NCBI GenBank assembly: GCA_036559465.1
Contig: DATBTC010000063.1
Span: forward strand, 1 to 64,000
Direction: 5' to 3'
DNA length: 64,000 bases
Source of the DNA: JAHFPN01 sp036559465
GTDB taxonomy: Bacteria; Pseudomonadota; Alphaproteobacteria; Rhizobiales; Xanthobacteraceae
Positions 18,312-28,226 of this stretch are shown here, piece after piece. Both the position numbers and the translations under genes were made by a program. Below the pieces are notes generated by a model that was given only the letters and a program-made list of their open reading frames with translations, was not told the origin of the DNA and searched no databases. Positions within the stretch are counted from its first letter, which is position 1. The number at the start of each line of letters is the position of its first letter.

Positions 18312-20903
18312 TCAAAGCGAGCGCTGCACGGATTCGACGCGATAACACTCGATCACGTCGCCCTTGCGAATGTCCTCGAAGTTCTCGAACGACATGCCGC
18401 ACTCCTGACCCGCGGCCACCTCGCGCGCCTCGTCCTTGAAACGCTTGAGCGTCGAAAGCTTGCCTTCGTGGATCACCACGTTGTCGCGGATCAGCCGCAC
18501 ATGCTGGCCGCGCTCGACCTTGCCGTTGGTGACCCGGCAGCCGGCAACCTTGCCGATCTTGGAAACATCGAATACCTCGAGCACTTCGGCGTTGCCGAGC
18601 ATTGTCTCGCGCAAGGTCGGCGGCAGCAAGCCGGACATCGCTTTCTTCACGTCGTCCACGAGGTCGTAGATGATGTTGTAGTAGCGGATCTCGACCCCGG
18701 CCTGATCGGCGGCCGCGCGCGCTTCCTTGTGGGCACGCACGTTGAAGCCGATGATCGCGGCGTGTGCGGCGCCTGCCAGCGTCACGTCCGACTCGGAAAT
18801 GCCGCCGGCGCCAGCATGGATGATCCGCGCGGCGACCTCCTCGGTGCCGAGCTTCTCGATCGCGCCGACGATCGCCTCGATCGAACCCTGTACGTCGCCC
18901 TTGATCACCAGCGGGAATTCCTTGCGGCCGGCGCTTTTCAGCTGGCTCATCATCTGTTCGAGCGAGCCGCGCATGGCGCCGCGCGCCGGCGACTCGCGCC
19001 GCTGGCGTTGGCGGTATTCGGTGATTTCGCGGGCCTGCGCCTCGCTCTCGACCACCGCGAGCCGGTCGCCGGCATCGGGCGTTCCGGCGAAGCCGAGCAC
19101 TTCCACCGGCATCGAAGGCCCGGCCTTGTCGATCTGTTGGCCTTGATCGGTGACCAGCGCGCGTACCCGGCCCCATTCAGCCCCGGCCACCACGAGATCG
19201 GTCACCTTCAGCGTGCCGCGTTGCACCAGAACGGTCGCGATCGGTCCGCGCCCGCGGTCGAGCTTGGCTTCGATCACCGTGCCCTCGGCGGCGCGATCGG
19301 GATTGGCTTTGAGATCGAGCAGTTCCGCCTGCAGCGCGATCACGTCCAACAGCTTGTCGAGATTGGTCTTCTTGGTAGCCGAAACCTCGACTTCGAGGGT
19401 TTCGCCGCCCAGCGTCTCGACCTGGATTTCCTGCTGCAACAGTTCGGAACGCACGCGCTCGGGCTTGGCGTCCGATTTGTCGATCTTGTTGAGGGCGACG
19501 ATGATCGGAACCTTGGCGGCGCGCGCGTGAGCAATCGCTTCGATCGTCTGCGGCTTCACGCCGTCGTCGGCCGCGACCACCAGCACCACGATATCGGTCA
19601 CCTTGGCGCCGCGCGCGCGCATGGCGGTGAAAGCGGCGTGGCCGGGCGTGTCGATGAAGGTGATCTTGGCGCCGGATTTCGTGGTCACCTGATAGGCGCC
19701 GATGTGTTGGGTGATGCCGCCGGCCTCGCCGCCCACCACGTTGGTCTCGCGGATGGCGTCCAAGAGCGACGTCTTGCCATGATCGACGTGGCCCATGATC
19801 GTGACCACTGGCGGCCGCGGCGCCAGATGCGCCGGATCGTCGGCGACGTCGAACAGGCCTTCCTCGACGTCCGCTTCAGAAACGCGGCGAACCGCGTGAC
19901 CGAGCTCCTCGGCGATCAGCTGCGCCGTGTCGGCATCGATCGCGTCGGTGACCTTCAGCATCTGCCCCTGTTTCATCAGGAGCTTGATTACTTCGACCGC
20001 GCGCTCGGACATGCGATTGGCAAGTTCCTGGATCGTGATCATTTCCGGGATCACGACTTCGCGGACGATTTTTTCCTTCGGCTCGTCGGAGGGCCGGTGG
20101 CCGGTGATGCGTTGCACCCGCCGGCGGAAGGCGGCGACCGAGCGCTGGCGTTCCTCTTCGCTGGCGAACGCGGTAACGACGGTGAGCCGGCCGCGGCGCT
20201 TCTCTTCGCCGCCGAGCGTGCGCGCGGGCTTGGCCGTCACTACGGTCTTGCCGCCCCGGCGGGTGGTGCGCGGGCCTTCTTCCTCTTCTTCGGCCGCCGC
20301 GGCGCGCGCGGGGCCCTTGCCCGGAACCGTCGGGTCGCCGCCGAAGCGCTTGCGGGCTTCTTCCTCGGCCTTGCGTTTTCTCTCTTCCTCGGTCGCGCGG
20401 CGGGCGTCCTCGTCACGTTTGCGCGTGTCGGCGGCCTCGCGCTCGGCGCGGTCGCCGGCGGCGAGGGCGGCGCGGCGGCGCACATCCTCCTCGGCGATAC
20501 GGCGTTCCTCCGCCTCGCGCACGCGCGCGTCGGCGAGCGCCTTGCCGCGAAGATCGCGCTCTTCTTCGGTGAGCGTCCTGAGCACGACGCCGGAGGGCTT
20601 GAGCCCGGCGGCGGGATCGGCGGCGGCGGCCTTGGTGGTCGCCGGTGCCGCTTTTGGCGCCGCAGTCGGCGCGGGCTGGGCCGGGACCGCGCGCGCGGTA
20701 GGCCGCTTGGACGCAGGCGCCGGATCGGGCTCGGAGCCGGGACCGACCGGGCGGCGCCTGACCTTCTCCACCACCACCTGCTTGGAGCGGCCGTGGCTGA
20801 AGCTCTGGCGCACGGTGCCGCTCTCGACCGAGCGCTTGAGCGTCAAGGTCTTGGGCCGCGCCGTGCTCAGGGTCTTTTCGCCGGTGTCCTTCGTGTCGGT
20901 CAT
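18312..20903 (-). CDS. infB: Translation initiation factor IF-2
   Basis: IF-2 is the GTPase that places initiator tRNA on the ribosome. The 863-residue protein starts MTDTKDTGEK at ATG 20903. About 365 residues precede the G domain: an Ala/Pro segment, a highly charged Glu/Arg/Ala-rich helical stretch, and an IF2_N module (VVIPEMITIQELANRMSE). The G motifs are GHVDHGKTS (near 371), DTPGHAAF and NKID. The ATG overlaps the ylxR stop (ATGA), so the two are coupled. The long N-terminus is typical of alphaproteobacteria. Confidence 0.97.
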   Translation of the reverse strand: MTDTKDTGEKTLSTARPKTLTLKRSVESGTVRQSFSHGRSKQVVVEKVRRRPVGPGSEPDPAPASKRPTARAVPAQPAPTAAPKAAPATTKAAAADPAAGLKPSGVVLRTLTEEERDLRGKALADARVREAEERRIAEEDVRRRAALAAGDRAEREAADTRKRDEDARRATEEERKRKAEEEARKRFGGDPTVPGKGPARAAAAEEEEEGPRTTRRGGKTVVTAKPARTLGGEEKRRGRLTVVTAFASEEERQRSVAAFRRRVQRITGHRPSDEPKEKIVREVVIPEMITIQELANRMSERAVEVIKLLMKQGQMLKVTDAIDADTAQLIAEELGHAVRRVSEADVEEGLFDVADDPAHLAPRPPVVTIMGHVDHGKTSLLDAIRETNVVGGEAGGITQHIGAYQVTTKSGAKITFIDTPGHAAFTAMRARGAKVTDIVVLVVAADDGVKPQTIEAIAHARAAKVPIIVALNKIDKSDAKPERVRSELLQQEIQVETLGGETLEVEVSATKKTNLDKLLDVIALQAELLDLKANPDRAAEGTVIEAKLDRGRGPIATVLVQRGTLKVTDLVVAGAEWGRVRALVTDQGQQIDKAGPSMPVEVLGFAGTPDAGDRLAVVESEAQAREITEYRQRQRRESPARGAMRGSLEQMMSQLKSAGRKEFPLVIKGDVQGSIEAIVGAIEKLGTEEVAARIIHAGAGGISESDVTLAGAAHAAIIGFNVRAHKEARAAADQAGVEIRYYNIIYDLVDDVKKAMSGLLPPTLRETMLGNAEVLEVFDVSKIGKVAGCRVTNGKVERGQHVRLIRDNVVIHEGKLSTLKRFKDEAREVAAGQECGMSFENFEDIRKGDVIECYRVESVQRSL

Positions 20904-21586
20904 TCGTTTTCCAGTTTCGAAGAATTGCCCGTGCTGTCGCCGGAAGAACCGGTGCGCCAGCTCACGAGGCGCAGCCAACGCACGAGAAATCCCCGGCTCG
21001 CCGGATGCGCGAGCAGGGCAGCATGTACCACATTTGACCGGCCAAGCGCCAAGTCCAATTGCTCTCCGCTGAGCGCGCGGACCCGCACTGGCGCTGCATT
21101 TCCGGCGCTCTCGGCGCGGGCGGCGACGCCGTCGAGCTTTGCGATCCCGTCGGCCGCCGCTTCGCGCGCATGCACGAGCGCGATCACGCTCCCGCTCGCA
21201 AGCGCCGCCTCGACCCGGGTGAAACCGTTGACGACCTGTCCCGCCTTGTTGACGAGCGAGAGCGATTCGAGCGCCGCCCGTTCCAACAGCCGCTCAACCA
21301 GATCGGAAAGTTCTGGCGCGATCGTGCCCTTGCCTTGGAACGCGCGGCCGAAGGCCTTGCTCTTGATCGCCGCTTCAAGCGCGTTGCGCGTGGCGGTCAC
21401 CCACGCGCCGCGGCCGGGAAGTTTACCCGCCAGATCCGGAACGATGGCGCCGTCCGGCGCCACCACGAAGCGCATCATTTCCTCGACCGGCTTCACTTCG
21501 CGCGTGGCCAAGCAGAGCCGTTCCGGCGCGCGCCGTGCCGCTGCCGGGCCTTGGTCGGTTTCTTGCGCCTCGATTTGAGTTTGCAC
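20900..21586 (-). CDS. ylxR: YlxR (DUF448) RNA-binding protein fused to an L7Ae-like domain
   Basis: This 228-residue protein starts at GTG 21586, 12 bases after nusA. The N-terminal half has the YlxR signature CLATREVKPVEEMMRFV and LPGRGAWVTATRNALEAAIKSKAFGRAF. The C-terminal half (about 105-205) has the look of a ribosomal L7Ae/L30e domain (SLVNKAGQVVNGFTRVEAAL, GSVIALVHAREAAADG). In firmicutes these are two separate genes, ylxR and ylxQ, between nusA and infB; the fused form is common in alphaproteobacteria. It probably assists translation or RNase P-related RNA handling; the exact role here is not known. Confidence 0.88.
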   Translation of the reverse strand: MQTQIEAQETDQGPAAARRAPERLCLATREVKPVEEMMRFVVAPDGAIVPDLAGKLPGRGAWVTATRNALEAAIKSKAFGRAFQGKGTIAPELSDLVERLLERAALESLSLVNKAGQVVNGFTRVEAALASGSVIALVHAREAAADGIAKLDGVAARAESAGNAAPVRVRALSGEQLDLALGRSNVVHAALLAHPASRGFLVRWLRLVSWRTGSSGDSTGNSSKLENE

Positions 21587-21598
21587 GGGCCATCACCG

Positions 21599-23230
21599 TC
21601 AGCCTTGCGGCGCTGTCGTCGGCACCGCTTCGGCATCGACGTCGACTTCGATTTCAGCCGGCGGTTCCGGCGGCGTCAGCGCTGTTTCATCGACCCAGCC
21701 TGCCTTGACGCGCGCCTGCATGATCATCGCTTCGGCTTCCTCGCGCTCGAGCGGGAAGCCTTCGAGGAAGCCCGGATGGCGAATCGCCTCGCTCTCCTTG
21801 CGCTCGACCCAGCCGACCAGGTCGTCGGTGGCGCAACCGGCCAGATCCTCCACCGTCTTGATACCGTTCTCGCCGAAGGCAACCAGCATCTTGCTGGTGA
21901 CGCCAGGCACTTCCTTGACCGCATCCTCGACGCCGAGCTCCTTGCGCTTGGCGTCGATCTCGGCCTCGAGCTTGGCGAGGTATTCCTGGGCGCGGGTCTG
22001 CAATTCGCCCGCGGTATCCGTATCGAAGCCTTCGATGCTGGCGAGTTCATCGACCGGCACGAAAGCCAGCTCCTCGATCGAGCCGAAGCCTTCCGAGGCG
22101 AGCAACTGGCCCACCATTTCGTCGACGTCGAGCGCGTCGATGAACAGCTTGCTGCGGTCGGCAAATTCCTTCTGGCGCCGCTCGCTCTCTTCCTGCTCGG
22201 TCATGATGTCGATGTCCCAGCCGGTAAGCTGCGAGGCGAGCCGCACGTTCTGGCCACGCCGGCCGATGGCGAGCGAAAGTTGCGCGTCCGGCACCACGAC
22301 CTCGATGCGCTCGCGCGTCTCGTCGAGCACGACCTTGACCACTTCTGCGGGCGCCAGCGCGTTGACCACGAACGTCGCCACGTCCTGCGACCACGGGATG
22401 ATGTCGATCTTTTCGCCCTGCAGCTCGTTGACCACCGCCTGCACGCGCGAGCCGCGCATGCCGACGCAGGCGCCGACCGGATCGACCGAGGAGTCGCGAG
22501 AGATCACCGCGATCTTGGCGCGCGAGCCCGGATCGCGGGCGACCGCCTTGATCTCGACGATGCCGTCGTAGATTTCCGGTACTTCCTGCGCGAACAGCTT
22601 GGCCATGAATTGCGGGTGGGTGCGTGACAGGAAGATCTGCGGCCCGCGCGGCTCGCGCCGCACGTCATAGACATAGGCGCGGACACGATCGCCGTTCCGA
22701 AACACCTCGCGCGGCAGCAGCTCGTCGCGCCGCACCATGGCCTCGCCGCGCCCGAGATCGGCGACCACGTTGCCGTACTCGACGCGCTTGACGATGCCGC
22801 TGACGATATCGCCGATACGGTCCTTGTATTCCTGATATTGCCGGTCGCGCTCGGCCTCGCGCACTTTCTGCACGATCACTTGCTTGGCGGACTGCGCCGC
22901 GATGCGGCCGAACTCGAGCGGGGGCAGCGCGTCGGCGATGGTGTCGCCGATCTGGGCGGCCGGATTGTGCCGCCGCGCGGTCTCGAGTTCGATCTGGATC
23001 GCCGGATTCTCTACGGCCTCGACCACGAGCATGTGACGCGCCAGCCGAAGCTCGCCGGTCTTGGCGTTGATCTCGGCGTGGACATCGGTCTCCGCGCCGT
23101 AGCGCGAGCGCGCGGCCTTGGCGATCGCATCCTCCATCGCCGTGATGACGATCGAGCGGTCGATCGACTTCTCGCGGGCGACCGCTTCGGCGATCTGCAG
23201 CAACTCGAGCCGGTTTGCACTGACGGCCAT
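21599..23230 (-). CDS. nusA: Transcription termination/antitermination protein NusA
   Basis: NusA binds RNA polymerase and RNA to modulate pausing, termination and antitermination. The 543-residue protein has the N-terminal polymerase-binding domain (NRLELLQIAEAVAREKSIDR), an S1 domain (GDIVSGIVKRVEYGNVVADLG, near 135), and two KH domains (DPVGACVGMRGSRVQAVVNEL near 250 and LAIGRRGQNVRLASQLTGWDID near 320). Two helix-hairpin-helix repeats follow to about 520. It sits between rimP and ylxR in the standard order. Confidence 0.97.
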   Translation of the reverse strand: MAVSANRLELLQIAEAVAREKSIDRSIVITAMEDAIAKAARSRYGAETDVHAEINAKTGELRLARHMLVVEAVENPAIQIELETARRHNPAAQIGDTIADALPPLEFGRIAAQSAKQVIVQKVREAERDRQYQEYKDRIGDIVSGIVKRVEYGNVVADLGRGEAMVRRDELLPREVFRNGDRVRAYVYDVRREPRGPQIFLSRTHPQFMAKLFAQEVPEIYDGIVEIKAVARDPGSRAKIAVISRDSSVDPVGACVGMRGSRVQAVVNELQGEKIDIIPWSQDVATFVVNALAPAEVVKVVLDETRERIEVVVPDAQLSLAIGRRGQNVRLASQLTGWDIDIMTEQEESERRQKEFADRSKLFIDALDVDEMVGQLLASEGFGSIEELAFVPVDELASIEGFDTDTAGELQTRAQEYLAKLEAEIDAKRKELGVEDAVKEVPGVTSKMLVAFGENGIKTVEDLAGCATDDLVGWVERKESEAIRHPGFLEGFPLEREEAEAMIMQARVKAGWVDETALTPPEPPAEIEVDVDAEAVPTTAPQG

Positions 23231-23247
23231 TTCAATCTCTCCTGACT

Positions 23248-23856
23248 TCAGACCCGGCCTTCGGCGGCCGTGCTTTGGGGTTCATTGTGCGCGGCTTGTT
23301 TGCTGCGCTTGAGCGCCTGGGCGACCAGCTCATCGGTGAGCACCAGCTTCGCCTCGGCGATATCGTCGAACGGCAACAAGACAGTCTCGGTTACCGCTTC
23401 GCGCGTTTCAAAGCGAAGCTTCGCGCCATTGCCTTCGGCGCCGAGCAGCTCGCCGCGGAAGCGCTTGCGGCCGGCAATGCCGGTCGCCATCTCGACCTTG
23501 ATCTCGTGGCCGGCGTAGCGCTCGAAATCGGAGCGTCGCGCCAACGGTCGGTCGATGCCGGGCGAGGACAGCTCTAACCGATAGGCGCCCGGGATCGGAT
23601 CTTCCACATCGAACGCAGGCGACAGCGTACGGCTCGCCAGCTGGCAGTCCTCGATCGTGAAGCTGCCGTCGGGCCGCTCGGCCATGATCTGCACCGTGCA
23701 GCCGTCGCGGCCGGAGACCCGGATGCGCACCAGGCGGAATCCGAGACCTGCGAGCACCGGCGCCGCGATCGCGGCGAGACGGGCGGCAAGGCCCGTCTCC
23801 GCGATCAGGCGCGGCTCGTCGAGTGCGGAAGCGGCAAATGTTTCCGTCGTGTTCAT
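23248..23856 (-). CDS. rimP: Ribosome maturation factor RimP
   Basis: RimP is needed for 30S subunit assembly. The 202-residue protein starts MNTTETFAASAL at ATG 23856. It shows the family patterns LGFRLVRIRVSG, SFTIEDCQLASRTLSPAFDVEDPIPGAYRLELSSPGIDRPL and a C-terminal SH3-like barrel (VLLPFDDIAEAKLVL). It opens the rimP-nusA-ylxR-infB-rbfA-truB run. A terminator-like hairpin lies about 36 bases upstream of its start. Confidence 0.95.
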   Translation of the reverse strand: MNTTETFAASALDEPRLIAETGLAARLAAIAAPVLAGLGFRLVRIRVSGRDGCTVQIMAERPDGSFTIEDCQLASRTLSPAFDVEDPIPGAYRLELSSPGIDRPLARRSDFERYAGHEIKVEMATGIAGRKRFRGELLGAEGNGAKLRFETREAVTETVLLPFDDIAEAKLVLTDELVAQALKRSKQAAHNEPQSTAAEGRV

Positions 23857-23891
23857 CGCTCTGGCGCGCCTTGCGCGCGGGCTAACAAAAA

Positions 23892-23919
23892 AGAGCGGGT
23901 CCCGGTCGGGGCCCACTCT
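23892..23919 (-). terminator. Terminator-like hairpin between trmB and rimP
   Basis: On the minus strand AGAGTGGGCCCC and GGGACCCGCTCT form a 12-bp stem with two imperfect pairs and a 4-base loop. Six T residues (23887-23892) follow directly. It could end the trmB transcript. Because it also lies in the leader of rimP-nusA-infB, it could act as an attenuator. Confidence 0.7.
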
Positions 23920-24000
23920 CCACGTTCGATCCGAGGATCGCGTTGAGATGTACGTTCTTGTTTTGGGAATATAGCGCAGGCCGCGCGCGGCGCAAGCCCT

Positions 24001-24699
24001 TCAGAGGCGCTGAAAGCGCAAATAAGTTGGCTTTCGGCCAACAGTTAACGCCTTGGCCTCGTAGCGCGTGCTCGGAAACTCCGCCCAGGGCAGCCGCCAG
24101 TCGTCGGCTCGCTCGGCGGTCCAGGCGAGACCCGGCGCGCGGAGCAAGCGCAACAGCGCCCATTCCGCGTAGCTCGCAATGTCGGTGGCGAAGCGGAGTT
24201 CTCCGCTTGGCGCAAGAATTTTCGCCAGCCGCGCCACGCGCTGATCGGAAATGAAGCGGCGCTTCCAGTGACGCCGCTTGGGCCAGGGATCGGGATAGAG
24301 AATGTCGATGCGCGAAAGCGATGCCTCCGGCAGCCACTCGATCAGGCCGAGTGCGTCGCCGTAGTGCAGTCGGATGTTTTTCAGGCCCTCGGCCTCGATT
24401 ACGGCGAGCGCGCGCGCCATGCCGTTTTGATAAGGCTCGCAGCCGATAAAACCTATGCCGGGATTTTGCCGCGCCTCGTGCAGCAGATGCTCGCCACCGC
24501 CAAAGCCGATCTCGAGCCGGACCAGTTCGACCGGGACCGCAAACAGCGCGCGCAAATCCGAAGCGGGCTTCGAAAGATCGAGGGCGAGGGCGGGTAGCAC
24601 CTCGCTCATGAGCCGGGACTGGCCCGGCCGCAATTTGTGGCCTTTGCGCCGGCCGAAAAAGGCCCCGCGCTGCGGTTCCCGCTGCTCGTCTGTCGTCAT
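24001..24699 (-). CDS. trmB: tRNA (guanine-N7-)-methyltransferase
   Basis: TrmB methylates G46 in the variable loop of tRNAs using S-adenosylmethionine, which metK upstream supplies. The 232-residue protein has the SAM-binding LEIGFGGGEHL (near 71-81), IGCEPYQNGMARAL, and the family signature DILYPDPWPKRRHWKRRFI (near 135-153) with its basic tRNA-contact residues. The C-terminus ends in the usual TRYEAKA motif. It lies 54 bases after metK. Confidence 0.96.
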   Translation of the reverse strand: MTTDEQREPQRGAFFGRRKGHKLRPGQSRLMSEVLPALALDLSKPASDLRALFAVPVELVRLEIGFGGGEHLLHEARQNPGIGFIGCEPYQNGMARALAVIEAEGLKNIRLHYGDALGLIEWLPEASLSRIDILYPDPWPKRRHWKRRFISDQRVARLAKILAPSGELRFATDIASYAEWALLRLLRAPGLAWTAERADDWRLPWAEFPSTRYEAKALTVGRKPTYLRFQRL

Positions 24700-24753
24700 G
24701 GCGTCGGTATCGTCCGCCAGACGACCTTTCGTTTCAATGACGAACGGAATTCC

Positions 24754-25947
<1,194 letters not shown>

Positions 25948-26080
25948 TTTGCGCCACCCCTCTACTCGGAAAAGCATCGCCGCGACCGCGAGCGCTCGCG
26001 GCGGTTCTTGCAGCGTCCGTTTACGCGGTCAAGATGTGGGCTGAATGGGCGCAGGCCCGCGAAATGCGGGGCAAACGCGA

Positions 26081-26506
26081 TCAGCGGTCGTCGTCGTTGG
26101 CGATGGATTGGACCAGATCGACGATGCGGCGGCGCACCTTGGCGTCCTTGACCTTCATGAAAGCCTTGGTCAGCGCCAGCCCATCGGAGGTCGCGAGGAA
26201 GTCGGAAACATAGGCCGGCGAGGGCGATTCGGAGAGCCCTGACGACATCGAATCCGGCGTGGGCGCGCCTTCGAAGAAGAACCCCACCGGAACCGAAAGC
26301 ACCAGCGCGATCTGCTGCAGGCGCGAGGCGCCGATCCGGTTGGTGCCTTTCTCGTACTTCTGAATCTGCTGGAAGGTGATGCCGAGTTTGTCGCCGAGCT
26401 TCTCCTGCGACATGGAGACCATCATGCGGCGCATGCGCACGCGCGTGCCGACGTGTCTGTCGATCGGGTTCGGCGACTTCTTGGAAATCTTTTTTTCTGG
26501 GGACAT
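26081..26506 (-). CDS. praR: XRE-family regulator, PraR/PhrR-like
   Basis: This 141-residue protein starts MSPEKKISKKSPNP at ATG 26506. One Cro/CI-type helix-turn-helix (about 25-75) contains MSQEKLGDKLGITFQQIQKYEKGTNRIGASRLQQIA, followed by VPVGFFFEGAP. This matches the conserved alphaproteobacterial PraR/PhrR type. In Sinorhizobium the low-pH-inducible phrR lies beside the lipoprotein acyltransferase gene actA (lnt), the same neighbourhood as here. PraR proteins control attachment, biofilm and symbiosis genes in rhizobia; the targets in this organism are unknown. Confidence 0.82.
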   Translation of the reverse strand: MSPEKKISKKSPNPIDRHVGTRVRMRRMMVSMSQEKLGDKLGITFQQIQKYEKGTNRIGASRLQQIALVLSVPVGFFFEGAPTPDSMSSGLSESPSPAYVSDFLATSDGLALTKAFMKVKDAKVRRRIVDLVQSIANDDDR

Positions 26507-26583
26507 GCGGGCCAAACTACCCCGATCGCGGGTGCGGCGAAAGCGCCGAGCGCCATCACGCCTGCGACTTGTGCGCGCATCCC

Positions 26584-28209
26584 TCATTGCCGACTACCGC
26601 TTTCCGTTACGTCGCGCCTTGTCTGCGAACGCTTGGAGAAAAATGCGGCCAATGCGAATGCGACCAGGAAGAGAAAGAAGAGCGCATCGCCGTAGCGCGC
26701 GTAGAGCGGAGACTCTATCGACCTAGGTAGCTGCGAGTCGATAACCCCATCTACCCCGAGAGGCAGCGACCGAACGACGCGGCCCAGCGGATCGACCACC
26801 GCGGAAATCCCGTTATTGGCGGCGCGCACCAGCGGCAGTCCTTCCTCGATCGTGCGCAGGCGCGCTTGCACGAAATGTTGATAAGGCCCCGGCGAGCGGC
26901 CGAACCAGGCGTCATTGGTGACGTTGAGCAGCCATTGCGGGCGCGGGCCTTCGGGCACGACGGCGCCGGGGAAGATCGCCTCGTAGCAGATCAGCGGCGC
27001 GGCGAGCGGCGCGCGCGGAATCGAAAGCGCGCGCAGCCGCGGGCCCGCGGAAAATCCGCCATGCACGCGCGTGAGTTGCTCCAGACCCAGGCTTTCGAGG
27101 AAGCGCTGAAACGGCAGGAACTCGCCGAACGGCACCAGGTGCACCTTGTCGTAGGTCGCCACAATCGCGCCGTCGTCGCCGAGCACGCGGATGCTGTTGA
27201 AAACCCTTCCGTTTTTTTCGCCGGCAGGCGGCTCTTCGAGCCGCACCGCGCCGGTAACGAGCACCAGGCCCGGCGGCAGCAGATCGCCGATCCTGGTCAG
27301 TGCGTCCGCTTCCCGCTCCAAGAAGAAAGGGAATGCCGATTCTGGCCAGATCAAGAGCGTGACGTCGCGCACGCCGGTGGTCTGCGGCCCGGTGGCGCGG
27401 TCGCTGATCGAAACATAGCGATCCATCACCTGCTGCTTGGCCGCCGGGCGGAACTTCTCGTCCTGCGGCAGGTTGGGCTGCATGATCCTGAGCCGGACGC
27501 CCTCGACCGCGCTCACTTCCGTGGTTGCCAGCCGGTGCGCGCCCCAGCCGCCGAGCACGGCGAGCACGAGTGCGGAAAGCAGAACCGGCAGCCACGGTCG
27601 GCGTGTGGTTTCGCGCCCATCGGCGAGCGTGGCGGGGCTTGCGAAAATCGCGAGCGCCAGGAGCGTCAGGCCCCAGAGCCCGACCAGCGCGGCGCCTTGC
27701 GCGAACGCCGGCACGGCCGCCAGCGCATAGCCGAAACTGTTCCACGGGAAGCCCGAGAGCAGGTGGCCGCGCAGCCACTCGGCGAGCGCCAGTGCCGCGG
27801 CGAAAGCGAGAATTCGCGCGGGTCCTGTCGACCATAGCCAGCGCGCCAGCGCGGCGCCGAACCCGGTGAACAGCGCAAGCCCCGCCGGAATGGCGAGGAC
27901 GGCAAGCGGCAAAGCCCAGGCGAAGCGGTCGGCCTCGATCAGCAGCGAGTTGCCGATCCAGTAGAGCCCGGCGACGAAATAGCCGAAGCCGAACCACCAC
28001 CCGGTGGCAAACGCCGCACGCAGCCCAGCCCGGCCCGAGCCGGTGCCGTCCAGGAGCCACACGAAGACCGGAAGTGTGATCAGCAGCACCGGGATAAGAT
28101 CGAACGGCGCCATGGCGAGCGCCGATACGGCGCCGGCCGCGAGCGCGATCAGGCGCCGTTGCCATCCCCAGGCGAGCACGACCCGATGAGCAAGCGCCGC
28201 AAGCCTCAC
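26584..28209 (-). CDS. lnt: Apolipoprotein N-acyltransferase
   Basis: Lnt adds the third acyl chain to the N-terminal cysteine of lipoproteins at the periplasmic face of the inner membrane. The 541-residue protein has six or more N-terminal membrane helices (to about residue 210), a nitrilase-type domain, and a last helix near 510-530. The catalytic Glu-Lys-Cys triad is visible in LLIWPESAFPF (Glu), TYDKVHLVPFGEF (Lys) and APLICYEAIFPG (Cys, near 404). It lies just after the CorC-like gene, as in many proteobacteria. Confidence 0.95.
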   Translation of the reverse strand: MRLAALAHRVVLAWGWQRRLIALAAGAVSALAMAPFDLIPVLLITLPVFVWLLDGTGSGRAGLRAAFATGWWFGFGYFVAGLYWIGNSLLIEADRFAWALPLAVLAIPAGLALFTGFGAALARWLWSTGPARILAFAAALALAEWLRGHLLSGFPWNSFGYALAAVPAFAQGAALVGLWGLTLLALAIFASPATLADGRETTRRPWLPVLLSALVLAVLGGWGAHRLATTEVSAVEGVRLRIMQPNLPQDEKFRPAAKQQVMDRYVSISDRATGPQTTGVRDVTLLIWPESAFPFFLEREADALTRIGDLLPPGLVLVTGAVRLEEPPAGEKNGRVFNSIRVLGDDGAIVATYDKVHLVPFGEFLPFQRFLESLGLEQLTRVHGGFSAGPRLRALSIPRAPLAAPLICYEAIFPGAVVPEGPRPQWLLNVTNDAWFGRSPGPYQHFVQARLRTIEEGLPLVRAANNGISAVVDPLGRVVRSLPLGVDGVIDSQLPRSIESPLYARYGDALFFLFLVAFALAAFFSKRSQTRRDVTESGSRQ

Positions 28210-28226
28210 GGTGCCTCGTTTTTCTG

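Noticed and set aside
18000..21578. A 1192-codon open frame on the plus strand
   Set aside because: It lies antisense to rbfA, infB and ylxR and has a composition expected from the complement of GC-rich codons; the minus-strand genes have clear motifs.
25948..26080. Possible SAM riboswitch upstream of metK
   Set aside because: I could not draw a convincing SAM-II or SAM/SAH pseudoknot in these 133 bases; a covariance-model search would decide.
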